From Bacillota bacterium (GTDB lineage Bacteria > Bacillota > Sulfobacillia > Sulfobacillales > Sulfobacillaceae): a stretch of 64,000 nt of DNA. The notes beneath the pieces are model-generated. The model ran no database searches, was not told the origin of the DNA, and was given only the letters and a program-made list of their open reading frames with translations. Location: assembly GCA_021820965.1 (NCBI GenBank), contig JAKACZ010000009.1, positions 1-64,000 on the forward strand, read 5' to 3'. This document shows positions 52,663 to 61,468 of this stretch, piece by piece; position 1 is the first letter of the stretch; each line of letters starts with the position of its first letter. Position numbers and translations under genes: made by a program.

Positions 52663-54216
52663 ATGGGGCTGCTCAATCGCAAGACCGCCGTTGTAACCCC
52701 GACCGCCGCTGGCCTAGGTGCGGTGGTTAGAGCTTTAAAGCCACCATATCAGCTGAACGATCTTCTCATCATCATATTGAATCAACTGTCGGAATGGATT
52801 CCAGCGGAAGGTTACTATGCGTATACCGCCGACACCGATGACGGCGTGTTGTCGTTGAAAGCCACGCGGGCCTCATCCGGCATCGCCACCATCGGTCCCA
52901 ACTATGCCGGCCTGGTATTAGGGTCGGGCATACGAGCTATGCCGCTTGAGATTCCCGCACTGGCCGATCCGTGGGCGTTCCAAATCGACACGGAGGGGCT
53001 GCTCGACGTTGGATTCGGTCCCAAGGCGGCCATCCGGATCGCGGTCGACCCCAAAATCCGGATAACCGAGGCGTCAAAGCTCCAAATACAGGAGTGGCTG
53101 AGGGATTTGGTGCCGCTTGTCGACCTGGTGCTGGCCGCGGAATCACGTAGCCAGTCGCACGGCACCCAGCGAGTGCTTCCGGCACTCTACCGCTCGCGGC
53201 AAGACTTGCTGCTCCAAATTCCTCATCTCATGGGCCTTTTAGCCGGGCTCGGAACAGGCGTGGTGAAGAGCGCTGACGGGTATCTGGCGCTTTGGAACGG
53301 CGGGGAGCCGCCGGAGTATCCTTGGTCTCTCGGATTGGGTCTTGAGTTGGCGGAGCGGTTGCCCCCGGTCGAATTATATCAAGCGGCCCGCAACTATCGC
53401 CTGGCGGTTTGGGAAGGGGAAAGTCTGCCTGACGTCGTACAGAACATGGGGTTTCACACCTTGTTGGCCATACCGCTGGACGGATCAGACGGCGCGGCCG
53501 GCATTCTCGGTCTGGTGGCAGCGGAGCCCGTGGCGAGTTCGCCATCCTTAATCGGGGCACTGCGCTTTTTGGCTGAAAGCCTCGCCAATTCGCTGCATAG
53601 CCAAGGCGCGTCGCGTACCATGGCCCGCAATTATTTGCAAGCTCTGTTTACTGCCAGCGCGCTGTTAGACGAGGCTGATCCGTACAACAAGAACCATCAT
53701 GACCAGGTTGCCAGCCTCAGTGCACGGTTAGCCATGAAGGCGGGATGGCCCGAGCAACGTGTGCGAGTCGTGCAAACGGCGGGCCGGCTGCACGATGTGG
53801 GCATGGTGGCAGTGGCGCTCGACCTGACGCGGGAGAAGGGAAATTTAGCCGAAAAAGCCCGTGAAGTTATCCAGCAGCATCCGGTGGTAGGCTCGGAGCT
53901 TTTGTCTGGCCTTCCCGAGCCCGTGCTTCCTTCGGCCGTCGGCCGGGCGGTGCGAGAGCATCATGAGCGCTTTGATGGGCTAGGTTATCCTGATGGCCTC
54001 AAAGGCGAAGAACTCTCGCCGGAGGGCCGGATTGTGGCCTGCGCTGAGCAATTTGTCGCCCGCATTTCCCATCGCAGCTATCGCCAGGGACTCAGCGTAG
54101 GCCGGGCTTTGCACGATGTTGAGCGGCTGGCCGGTCACCAGTTGGATCCGGAGGTAGTTTCGTGGCTCATAAGACTTTACGCCGACGCGGGTGTGCGACC
54201 CCAGGCGCCGGCGTAG
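52663..54216 (+). CDS. HD-GYP-type protein with GAF-like sensor (probable c-di-GMP phosphodiesterase)
   Basis: 517 residues; GAAGGAGGGT upstream of ATG 52663. Two GAF-like regions fill residues 30-310 (WIPAEGYYAYTADTDDG; FHTLLAIPLDGSDGAAGILGLVAAEP). The C-terminus is an HD-GYP domain: DEADPYNKNHHDQVASLSARLA, HD at 377-378 in AGRLHDVGMVAVAL, QHPVVGSELL (about 406), and REHHERFDGLGYPDGLKGEELS (GYP at 441-443) with IVACAEQFVARIS. The metal ligands appear complete except that the canonical third-site Glu is hard to place. It would lower c-di-GMP, the activator of Pel systems, or act as a sensor. Confidence 0.82.
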   Translation: MGLLNRKTAVVTPTAAGLGAVVRALKPPYQLNDLLIIILNQLSEWIPAEGYYAYTADTDDGVLSLKATRASSGIATIGPNYAGLVLGSGIRAMPLEIPALADPWAFQIDTEGLLDVGFGPKAAIRIAVDPKIRITEASKLQIQEWLRDLVPLVDLVLAAESRSQSHGTQRVLPALYRSRQDLLLQIPHLMGLLAGLGTGVVKSADGYLALWNGGEPPEYPWSLGLGLELAERLPPVELYQAARNYRLAVWEGESLPDVVQNMGFHTLLAIPLDGSDGAAGILGLVAAEPVASSPSLIGALRFLAESLANSLHSQGASRTMARNYLQALFTASALLDEADPYNKNHHDQVASLSARLAMKAGWPEQRVRVVQTAGRLHDVGMVAVALDLTREKGNLAEKAREVIQQHPVVGSELLSGLPEPVLPSAVGRAVREHHERFDGLGYPDGLKGEELSPEGRIVACAEQFVARISHRSYRQGLSVGRALHDVERLAGHQLDPEVVSWLIRLYADAGVRPQAPA

Positions 54217-54232
54217 GCGGAGGAGGGCAGGA

Positions 54233-55027
54233 GTGAGGCTAACCGGGCGTTCGTTTGTGGTGTATTATGGGCAGGGTCCGCTGCCAGGACTCGAAACTTA
54301 CGATATTGCCATTCTAGAACCGGATGGATGGACCACCCCGCTACTACGACAACTGCAGGGGGACCAGGTGACGGCTCTCGCCTATGTGAGCGTGCTCGAA
54401 GTGCCGGATTGGCGTGTTCACCGGGTTGGCCTTGAAGATGAAGACTTCGTTCGCCTCGAGGGTCAAAAGTGGGTAAAAGAGCCCTTTAAAAATCAGTTGG
54501 CACGGCCGGATTCGGAGAACTGGCGGCGACATCTGACACGTCATGTCGACGCCCTTTATCGCAGCGGCTGGGATGGTCTCTTCCTAGACACACTGGGAGA
54601 CCTGGAGGACGAAGACTTACGTGGTCTAGCTCCCTGGCTGCTGCCGGCCGCCGCCGACCTGGTACGGCGCCTGCGTGCCGCGTTTCCCGATCGGCCGATC
54701 TTGGTCAACAACGGGCTCTGGCGGGTTGTGCCGTTCATTGCTGACTACATTGACGGGGTGTGCTGGGAAGGAGACCTTACTCCCGACATCTTGAAGAAGC
54801 CATGGGCCCAAGCTATGATTGACTTTCTCGGACGTGCGGCGCAGGAGCGCGGCTGGGTCAATCTGATGCTGACCCACCTCTCCGGGACCTCCCCTAGCTC
54901 CCTGCAGCAGATCTTGCGTTTTTCCGAGGATGCCGACCGCTATGGATTTCTTTCATACGTGGCGCCCGGCGACTATGCACACGCCATACGGCTCAGAGAT
55001 GGCCGCGTGATCGGTCGCCCGTCGTAA
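54233..55027 (+). CDS. GH114/PelA-N-terminal-like glycosidase, cytoplasmic form
   Basis: 264 residues from GTG 54233 (GGAGGAGGG upstream). The TIM-barrel motifs of the alpha-1,4-polygalactosaminidase-like family are present: FVVYYGQGP..GLETYDIAILEPD, LAYVSVLEVPDWR, DALYRSGWDGLFLDTLGDLED (catalytic Asp), ILVNNGLWRV, DYIDGVCWEGDL (putative acid/base Glu) and FLSYVAPGDY. PelA carries such a domain (GH166) to cut the Pel polymer. No signal peptide is seen, which is odd for an extracellular trimming enzyme; translocation by another route or a cytoplasmic role is possible. Confidence 0.75.
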   Translation: MRLTGRSFVVYYGQGPLPGLETYDIAILEPDGWTTPLLRQLQGDQVTALAYVSVLEVPDWRVHRVGLEDEDFVRLEGQKWVKEPFKNQLARPDSENWRRHLTRHVDALYRSGWDGLFLDTLGDLEDEDLRGLAPWLLPAAADLVRRLRAAFPDRPILVNNGLWRVVPFIADYIDGVCWEGDLTPDILKKPWAQAMIDFLGRAAQERGWVNLMLTHLSGTSPSSLQQILRFSEDADRYGFLSYVAPGDYAHAIRLRDGRVIGRPS

Positions 55028-55119
55028 TTTGTCATACAGAGTTTGTTTCTGATAATTCCGCATCTATTATTGATTATAGGGTTTTATTTGGCCTGGGCAT
55101 GGTTTCGGAAGGGATCGAT

Positions 55120-55932
55120 ATGGCGTCACGAGCGGTTCTGCTACTGCCCGTCTATAACGAATCAACCACCATTATCGACGTGCTTGAAACAGCCGATCCC
55201 TTTTGTGATCTCATTTTAGTGGTCGATGACGGTTCGCGCGATGCCACTCGCGAGTTGCTCGACGGCTACGCCCGAGCGCATCCCCAGCTGTTCTTTGTTA
55301 GCCATCACACCAATCGGGGAATGTCGGGCGCGATTTTAACCGGATTTTTGATCCTGCGGGAAGGAGTTCGGCTGGGGATCCTCAATGGTGATGATATCGT
55401 TGTGACAATGGATTCAGATGGGCAGCACGATCCCCGCGATATTCCCACCCTGACTCAAATATTGAAGGACAAGCAAGCTGATTTGGTATTGGGCCGGCGG
55501 ACCTTTGAAAAGTATCCAGGGGTTAAACGGCTCGGTAATTGGGGTCTGACGCTCTGGGCCAGTTGGTGGAGTGGATTTCGCTACCAGGATGCGGAGTGCG
55601 GCTTTCGGGCACTTCGTGTCGAACTTTTACTTGACATACTTCCCTATTTTAACCCGACGCAATACGGACTTGCCCAGGAGATGGCGGTCATCGCAGCCCG
55701 ACGCTCGTGGCGGATAATCAACGATGTGACAATTCACGTGCCCAGGTATCGTTCCGGCGCCAAAATTTCAAACGGGTTCAATAACTGCTTGTCGGCGGTC
55801 CGAGCCTGGCGCAGGGTGAGTGCGAACCACGTCGTTGATCATCAACTTATATGGCCCGATTTGTTGATACCACCAAGTGGTGCAGACACCAAAAATGATC
55901 ACCCGAAGTGGGGGCTCAAGGGTGTATTTTGA
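55120..55932 (+). CDS. GT2 glycosyltransferase, dolichyl/polyprenyl-phosphate-mannose-synthase type
   Basis: 270 residues; ATG 55120 has GGAAGGG 6 bases upstream. GT-A fold motifs: LLPVYNESTTIIDVLETA, LILVVDDGSRDATRELL (UDP binding DD), NRGMSGAILTGF, VVTMDSDGQHDPRDIPTL (DxD) and AECGFRAL. No membrane anchor. It likely charges a lipid-phosphate carrier with a sugar for the two polytopic proteins, which would use that donor. It overlaps the following methyltransferase gene by about 56 bp. Confidence 0.85.
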   Translation: MASRAVLLLPVYNESTTIIDVLETADPFCDLILVVDDGSRDATRELLDGYARAHPQLFFVSHHTNRGMSGAILTGFLILREGVRLGILNGDDIVVTMDSDGQHDPRDIPTLTQILKDKQADLVLGRRTFEKYPGVKRLGNWGLTLWASWWSGFRYQDAECGFRALRVELLLDILPYFNPTQYGLAQEMAVIAARRSWRIINDVTIHVPRYRSGAKISNGFNNCLSAVRAWRRVSANHVVDHQLIWPDLLIPPSGADTKNDHPKWGLKGVF

Positions 55933-56569
55933 GGGGGATCGGGCTCAATTTCTCGCCAAGATGCGCGAGCAGCGCAACATTTGGCAGTGGCTTTTGGACC
56001 GCCTGGCTTTCCCCTGGCTGGCGGTCACGCCCGGTTCCGAGGCGCTAAAACACGGGCTCATGCCATTGGACCTTGAACGTTTTCGAGTGGTGCTTGTAGA
56101 AATCCGCGGTCGGCTGTTGGACATCGGATGCGGGGATAATCTCTTGGTGGAGGCGTACGGTAATGGTGTGGGGGCAGACATCATTGACTGGGGACATGTG
56201 GACGTTGTCTTGACCGGGGACGGATCACTACCTTTTGACGATGGCAGTTTTGACACGGTGACAATTGTCGCGGCCTTGAATCACATGGCGCACCGAGATG
56301 AGCTGATCAAGGAGTGCCATCGGGTGCTTTCCCCGCCGGGACGGTTGATTGTGACCATGCTAAATCCTCCCGTCTCTTACATTTCACATCATCTACGGCG
56401 ACGCATAGATCCAGACCAAATCCATCGCCGCCCTAATCGTGACGAGGTCTGGGGCATGTGGCCTCGCGATGTTGAGCGCCTGCTAAATCGGGGTGGCTTT
56501 TCCTTGCAGTCGTCCCGAGGATTTGTCTGGGATCTCAATCTGATAAATATAGCGAAGCGGGTCGATTAG
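55877..56569 (+). CDS. SAM-dependent methyltransferase
   Basis: 230 residues from GTG 55877; ATG 55892 is possible, GTG 55919 also. Class I fold with RLLDIGCGDNLLVEAYGNGVGADI (motif I), DGSLPFDDGSFDTVTIVAALNHM (motif II/III) and LSPPGRLIVTMLNPP. It closely follows the GT2 gene in another frame and may decorate the glycan or lipid carrier. No other cofactor motifs seen. Confidence 0.82.
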   Translation: MVQTPKMITRSGGSRVYFEGDRAQFLAKMREQRNIWQWLLDRLAFPWLAVTPGSEALKHGLMPLDLERFRVVLVEIRGRLLDIGCGDNLLVEAYGNGVGADIIDWGHVDVVLTGDGSLPFDDGSFDTVTIVAALNHMAHRDELIKECHRVLSPPGRLIVTMLNPPVSYISHHLRRRIDPDQIHRRPNRDEVWGMWPRDVERLLNRGGFSLQSSRGFVWDLNLINIAKRVD

Positions 56570-56686
56570 GCGTTCTGTAGCGAGGATGTCGTCGCAACCG
56601 CTGAATAAGTACACTAAAATGCTGGAACTTGTCGGATAGCCTGTATACTAACAACGTGAGTGTACGGATGCAAGAAAGGAAGACAC

Positions 56687-57007
56687 ATGATGGTTCGCCT
56701 GTTGCAAAGAATGGGGGTTCGATTGGCTACGGCGGTGCTGGTGCTGGGAACGGCGGCCGGCGCATCATCGGGAGTTCAAGCGGCATCGCATTCTCGTTCG
56801 GTTAAGCAACCGATTCTGCTTGCCGACAAAAGTCATCACTCTGATCAAGGCCGTAAAAGCAAAAGCAACAGTGATGGCAATCCTCCGAGTAGCTCGAGCG
56901 GGGGGTCAACTTCTTTGCCTGAAACACCTTATGCTATTTTGTTCCCCGTGGCAATAGCTGGCGTGACCTGGACGGTGTACCGAAAGCGCCAACGCCAATC
57001 CCAATAA
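56687..57007 (+). CDS. Small secreted protein with exosortase-type C-terminal sorting signal
   Basis: 106 residues from ATG 56687 (AAAGGAAG upstream). A signal peptide (residues 1-31: basic RLLQRMGVRL, hydrophobic ATAVLVLGTAAGA, cleavage after GVQA) is followed by about 45 residues rich in Ser, Lys, His, Asp and Gly (NPPSSSSGGS). The C-terminus is tripartite: LPETP (77-81), a hydrophobic stretch YAILFPVAIAGVTWTVY (82-98) and a basic end RKRQRQ. This is the layout of PEP-CTERM-like exosortase substrates; LPETP also resembles LPxTG, but no sortase gene is near while an exosortase gene begins 4 bp downstream. So the mature part is a stalk-like, low-complexity extracellular segment that may be processed and glycosylated. 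Confidence 0.75.
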   Translation: MMVRLLQRMGVRLATAVLVLGTAAGASSGVQAASHSRSVKQPILLADKSHHSDQGRKSKSNSDGNPPSSSSGGSTSLPETPYAILFPVAIAGVTWTVYRKRQRQSQ

Positions 57008-57010
57008 ATC

Positions 57011-57991
57011 ATGACAGTTCGTGCGGAGTGGTCCGGATATGGGTGGGCATTTATCCTTGCCAGTATCCCCTTTGCCCTAGCATCGGGGCGCTTGATTCAG
57101 GACTCCTTGTCCGATGTGCCTGAAGCGTACCTGGTCTTTATTCCGCTGGTCGCGTATTTCTGGATCGCGTTATCCCTGCACCGCATGGAGGCGGGGCGAT
57201 CGGCTGATAAGTTGAGGGCTTTGGTTGTCTGGCTTCTAATCGGTACTACAGGCCTGATACTGGAATGGGCTCTTGGGGCGCAATATTCCAGCCGGTTTGA
57301 TACCTCGGCTTTCCTGTTGTGGCCAGCCTGGACTGGTTTGGTGGTGTGGGTTTTATACGGGAGCGGTGCGTTGGCGCGCGTGTGGAAACCGCTCTTGTAT
57401 CTCTATCTGGTTTGGCCTCCCCTGTACATGGCAATCATCAACTTCTTCAATCCGCATCTAGAGAGGGCCTCCTTTGCAATTTTGTACCACCTGGCGCGGG
57501 ATTTGAGTTGGCTTAGCGTCATACGTCCCGGCTCCTACGCGATTCAGTACGGTAACCATTTAACGGCGATCGCCAACGTAACCGCTGCCTGCAGTGGGTC
57601 CGATAGTATATTGGCTCTGTTGGTCGTGTTCCCGGCAGCGTTGTTGGTATTTGAGAGCACGGTGACGCGGAAGTTGGCATTGATCGGGATCGGATGCCTG
57701 TTGGCATTCATCGCCAACAATATTCGCATCATAGTGATTTTGGGGGCCGTGCATGCCTGGGGTCCGTATTGGGGCTTTGATGTCTTCCACCCTCTTTTGG
57801 GTCCAATAATGTTTGTAGCCCTCTTAGCTAGCCTTTTGTCCTATGGAGGGTTGACGGTGCCCCGCCGGGCCCAGGGAAATTCCGTATCCGTGGCAGCGCG
57901 TGCCTCAGGCCAAGTCTATTGGTTGCTGGGCGCCGCAGTTGGTGTGGCGGCTTTACTTTTCCACGTGGCGAATCCGTTTTTGCCTCGATAA
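57011..57991 (+). CDS. Exosortase/archaeosortase-family transpeptidase
   Basis: 326 residues with about eight to nine membrane segments. The three family active-site elements are in order: Cys-194 in NVTAACSGSDSILALLVVFPAALL, Arg-239 in AFIANNIRIIVIL and His-260 in WGFDVFHPLLGPIMF. These correspond to the Cys-Arg-His of exosortase/archaeosortase enzymes, which cleave C-terminal sorting tails and reattach the protein. It starts 3 bp after the stop of the candidate substrate gene, the tightest gap in this locus. Exosortases are mainly found with exopolysaccharide genes, as here. Whether it belongs to a named XrtX class cannot be told by eye. Confidence 0.85.
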   Translation: MTVRAEWSGYGWAFILASIPFALASGRLIQDSLSDVPEAYLVFIPLVAYFWIALSLHRMEAGRSADKLRALVVWLLIGTTGLILEWALGAQYSSRFDTSAFLLWPAWTGLVVWVLYGSGALARVWKPLLYLYLVWPPLYMAIINFFNPHLERASFAILYHLARDLSWLSVIRPGSYAIQYGNHLTAIANVTAACSGSDSILALLVVFPAALLVFESTVTRKLALIGIGCLLAFIANNIRIIVILGAVHAWGPYWGFDVFHPLLGPIMFVALLASLLSYGGLTVPRRAQGNSVSVAARASGQVYWLLGAAVGVAALLFHVANPFLPR

Positions 57992-58009
57992 GCGACAGGG
58001 GGTCACGTG

Positions 58010-59977
58010 ATGACGGCGTCCATGGCATTTCCCCTTCCCTTGATGCTACTCACAGTGGCCCAGGTGGTTATCGGGTCAGCGCTAATCTTCGCTCTCATCC
58101 CGGCGCTCATCTTTCCCCCTCTCTCGGTGGATCCGGCCGATCAATGGGTGGCCCGGGCCGGGTTGATGCTGGCATGGATAATGTTGATGGCATATTTGCT
58201 GGCAGCGGTGCATTTTTTCAGTGCCGTGGCACTGTTAGCGCTGTTGGCCTTGACAGGGTGGTTTCTTCGGCACCGAGCTCCAAGCCGGTATATCCTCAGC
58301 GGGGGGCATCAGGCTAGTGCGTCCTTTTACGATGCGTTGTCGCAAGCGTTTAATTGGCGCAAAAAGGTGCGGGAGAGAGCTCAAGGTGTGGATCGGCTGA
58401 CGAGGCGTTGGATGCCCGCCGATCCAATGGCGTATGTGTGGACGGCAGCGGTTTTTGTCGTGCTGGGGGTGGCCGCCTGGATGCGGTTTGCGCCCAACTG
58501 GCAGCACGCCGGCCTCTTCTTTTCCGACGCCTATGAGACGGTGCAATGGGTCAAAGACATCGATGCCGGCATCCTCTTTCCCAATGGTATCTATCCGATG
58601 GGATACTATCTAGTCGTGGCCGGCATGCAGACGCTGATGCATGCCAACGCGATTGTGTTCATTAAGTTTTTCGGGGCGTTTGTGGGAACGCTGTTGACGG
58701 CGTCCGTCATGTGGTCGACGTACCGATTTTCTGGACGGGTTGTTCCGGCGCTGGCGGCCGGGGCGGTGTACGGACTCATGCCCCACCTTCTCCCGTACGA
58801 CGGAGCCCGGCAGCTGGCCGCGGAGGGTCAGGAATTTGGTAATATGTTGGTCTTGCCCGTAGCTTGGATGGTCTTTCAATCCTGGGTAACAAAAAAACGC
58901 GGGTACGTCATTGCCGCCACGGCGTTGCTGACCACAGTAGGATTGACCCATCCCGTGGCCATTCTTAATGCGGCACTGGCGGCGATCGCCGCTACGTTTG
59001 GAGCATGGGTCGTGACCGGGGTGGCCGGGCGCATCATAAAGCCATATCTTTGGATGGTGCCGTTGGGGGCAGCGACAGCGGTCACTCCCCTGGCGATTGC
59101 CTACGGGCTCGGTGTTCCCCTGCTAACCTCGGGCGTCACCTTTCTCACCGCCTCGGGCGGTACCGCCTCCGCCGTCGTCTACCCACCGGTTGCCCCGATG
59201 GTTTGGGTGGCACTGGCCGGCATCTTCGCCCTTTTTGTCACTAAACTACTTTGGTATGACGATCTTTGGGAAATGGGGCTTCCGGCTGTCGCCCTGTTCA
59301 TCCTGGCCTTCGCCGAAGGTATAGTGCAGCTCCCGCGCATCGGGGTAGATTCCGCCGTGTTGACCACTCGTGCCGGAGAGTTTTTGGCGCTGGCGGAGGC
59401 CTTTAGCATCGGTCTAGGTGTGGCTGGGGCTCAAGAAGCGGCGGAGCGCCTGGGCGTGCCGCGCTCGGCCGCTGCCGCTAGTTTCCTGGCGCTAACCGTG
59501 GCGGCGGCTGTTTTGGTGTTGAAAAGCGCGATTCCCCGTCCGTTTCACGCTTACACCATGAGCAGCGATACGTTTGTGGCGGAATTTGTGCACATCGAAG
59601 AAACTCATCCTCGGTTCTCGTGGGATGCTGTTGCCAATGGAGCCTACGCGCTGGCGCTTAATCAAGGATACCAGTATGATCCGAGTTACTGGGCCGACCA
59701 CACAAGCCCTCTAACGCGCTGGCCGAAGTTTCATTTTGCGGGTCAACAGCCTTATTCCGCGAGCCAACGTTACATCTTCTTTTTTGTTCCCACTCGCGTG
59801 ACGGTTCCAAAAGGACTTGCAGGTCGTGCGCAGCTTCTGATCCAGGACCAGCACCAACAGCACGCACTCAAAAATTGGATCCACAGATGGACCCGGCTTC
59901 ATGGGCCTATGCCGGTGTACTGTAAGAATCGGCAATTGACGGTCTATTGGATTAGAAACGGCAAAAATTCGCTTTAG
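58010..59977 (+). CDS. Large polytopic membrane protein (probable glycosyltransferase), second copy of the architecture
   Basis: 655 residues from ATG 58010 (ACAGGGGG 7 bases upstream; GTG 58007 also possible). About fourteen hydrophobic segments and a short extracytoplasmic C-terminal domain (570-655, with HPRFSWDAVANGAYALALNQGYQYDPSYW). A loop after the fourth helix has SDAYETVQWVKDIDAGILFPNGIYPMGYYL, where GT-C enzymes place catalytic acidic residues; the aligned loop of the 50638 protein is DGYPDLLRIASLSSNTGVYPSGAAP. Possibly a lipid-phosphate-sugar-dependent transferase acting with the exosortase and the GT2 enzyme. Confidence 0.65.
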   Translation: MTASMAFPLPLMLLTVAQVVIGSALIFALIPALIFPPLSVDPADQWVARAGLMLAWIMLMAYLLAAVHFFSAVALLALLALTGWFLRHRAPSRYILSGGHQASASFYDALSQAFNWRKKVRERAQGVDRLTRRWMPADPMAYVWTAAVFVVLGVAAWMRFAPNWQHAGLFFSDAYETVQWVKDIDAGILFPNGIYPMGYYLVVAGMQTLMHANAIVFIKFFGAFVGTLLTASVMWSTYRFSGRVVPALAAGAVYGLMPHLLPYDGARQLAAEGQEFGNMLVLPVAWMVFQSWVTKKRGYVIAATALLTTVGLTHPVAILNAALAAIAATFGAWVVTGVAGRIIKPYLWMVPLGAATAVTPLAIAYGLGVPLLTSGVTFLTASGGTASAVVYPPVAPMVWVALAGIFALFVTKLLWYDDLWEMGLPAVALFILAFAEGIVQLPRIGVDSAVLTTRAGEFLALAEAFSIGLGVAGAQEAAERLGVPRSAAAASFLALTVAAAVLVLKSAIPRPFHAYTMSSDTFVAEFVHIEETHPRFSWDAVANGAYALALNQGYQYDPSYWADHTSPLTRWPKFHFAGQQPYSASQRYIFFFVPTRVTVPKGLAGRAQLLIQDQHQQHALKNWIHRWTRLHGPMPVYCKNRQLTVYWIRNGKNSL

Positions 59978-60343
59978 GAGTCGTCTTCGAAACGGACCAA
60001 AGGGGTGCATTTGGGGTTCACGTGCTATTTTGTCCATTCCCGGCCAAGCGATATTCGCGCGTTGATATTGAAATACCCTCCTCTTCGTGAACATTAGCAA
60101 GGCTTTGCATGGCCGTTATATCCGTACCGTCTTATATTCGCCCAATACGTGGCAACTTAATAGGCGGCTAGGCGTGGCGCTTAAGCTCATGTATAAAGTG
60201 TTGTGGGCTACGAAGGCCGCTATCGTTTTTTGGCGATCGAGAACTGTTCGAGCGTTTCGACGATTGCCGACCTCCTATGTGATGCGGGATAACCCAACAT
60301 CTGGATTGCGAGAGCTGAGTGAAGGAACCGTTGCCATGTCCCA
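59978..60343. other. Intergenic, no convincing gene
   Basis: A frame from 60087 overlaps the end of the next gene on the other strand and has no recognisable domain. I see no terminator with a T-run. Confidence 0.35.
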
Positions 60344-61468
60344 TTATCGGCTGAAAATCCGACGCGACATGAGTAGGCGCTCGGCATGCCGGGTCAAAAC
60401 GTGATATGAGATGCGGCCTTGAGCGACGTCAAGATAGTCGGATAGCAGCGCTTGATTGTTCCGGAACAAGTCCGACCAGAATGCGGCTAGCGGATAGAAT
60501 ATTAGGCCCATTTTGACCGCCGACTTGAGCGATGGCCAAAACTCTTGATACAGACGGTCACGATAGCTTGTCAGGGGTGCATGGCCTTGGGCGGCATTTG
60601 CCACCGCCTGTGCGGCGAGTGCCCCGGACCGCAAGGCGGAATAGATGCCTTCCGCGGAAAACGCGTCCATGTAGCCGGCTGCGTCGCCGCAAAAGAGCAC
60701 ACGCTCCCGGATCGGGTCGGCAAAGGTCAGGCGGTATGGGAGGGGGTGGGCCAAGGGCGCTACAGGGATGTCTCCCAAGATATCTTGGCAAAATGCATAA
60801 AACCGTTCTTTCAAGGGAAACTGACGAGCCCGAAAGGAGCCGACACCGATATTGAGCATGCTATTGCGCGGAATAACCCAGGCATAACCCCAGGGATATT
60901 GGCCGATATGGATTTCGACGCGGCCTTGGTATCGCTGATAAAGCGTGGGCGATACCAGAACTTCCGCCTCCATGGCGGCGCCCATACGGGGGCGGGCAAA
61001 CCCCACGGCTTTAGCAGTTGGGCCACGGGCTCCGTCAGCGGCAATGACGTAATCCGCTCGATAACGGGATGAGGCAGTGATAACCACGGCGCCGCGGTCG
61101 TCTGTCTCTACTCCTAAGACCGCTTCCCCGTCATGTACCTGAGCTCCGGCAGCCTCAGATGCTGTGGCTAAAAACTGGTCAAAGTACCGCCGCTCCACAA
61201 TATGGCAATAGGGTTCGTTTCGCTCGAGAGTTACCGGTGAACCGTGGGCTCCCTGGAATGTCCATTGCGTGGGACTTTCCTTTATTTGTGCTTCAAATCC
61301 CCGCGGGAGAAGGCTCAGGGTCCGATGCGTGAGAGCACCCCCGCATGGCTTGATCCGGGGCATAACCTCTTTTTCGACCAGCAGCACTGGAAAGCCGGCT
61401 TGTGCCAAACTACGGGCGGCGGTCGAGCCAGCCGGGCCGGCGCCGATAACTATTGCCGTATATCGCAT
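60344..61468 (-). CDS. Geranylgeranyl-reductase-family FAD-dependent oxidoreductase
   Basis: 374 residues. The start has the FAD Rossmann fingerprint AIVIGAGPAGSTAARSLAQAGFPVLLVEKE; the CGGALTHRTL motif after it is typical of geranylgeranyl reductases, as is ADYVIAADGARGPTAKAVG, YAWVIPRNSMLNIGVG and FCGDAAGYMDAFSAEGIYSALRSG. These enzymes reduce isoprenoid double bonds of lipids or quinone side chains. It is monocistronic here. Direct role next to the polysaccharide locus is uncertain, although modification of polyprenyl lipid carriers would fit. Confidence 0.88.
   Translation of the reverse strand: MRYTAIVIGAGPAGSTAARSLAQAGFPVLLVEKEVMPRIKPCGGALTHRTLSLLPRGFEAQIKESPTQWTFQGAHGSPVTLERNEPYCHIVERRYFDQFLATASEAAGAQVHDGEAVLGVETDDRGAVVITASSRYRADYVIAADGARGPTAKAVGFARPRMGAAMEAEVLVSPTLYQRYQGRVEIHIGQYPWGYAWVIPRNSMLNIGVGSFRARQFPLKERFYAFCQDILGDIPVAPLAHPLPYRLTFADPIRERVLFCGDAAGYMDAFSAEGIYSALRSGALAAQAVANAAQGHAPLTSYRDRLYQEFWPSLKSAVKMGLIFYPLAAFWSDLFRNNQALLSDYLDVAQGRISYHVLTRHAERLLMSRRIFSR

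Noticed and set aside
56917-56931. LPETP as a classic sortase LPxTG motif
   Set aside because: Fifth residue is Pro, no sortase gene is nearby, and an exosortase gene follows directly; the exosortase reading is preferred though not proven.
60087-60404. 105-codon frame after the last polytopic gene
   Set aside because: Overlaps the 3' end of the geranylgeranyl-reductase-like gene, lacks a domain and a clear ribosome site.
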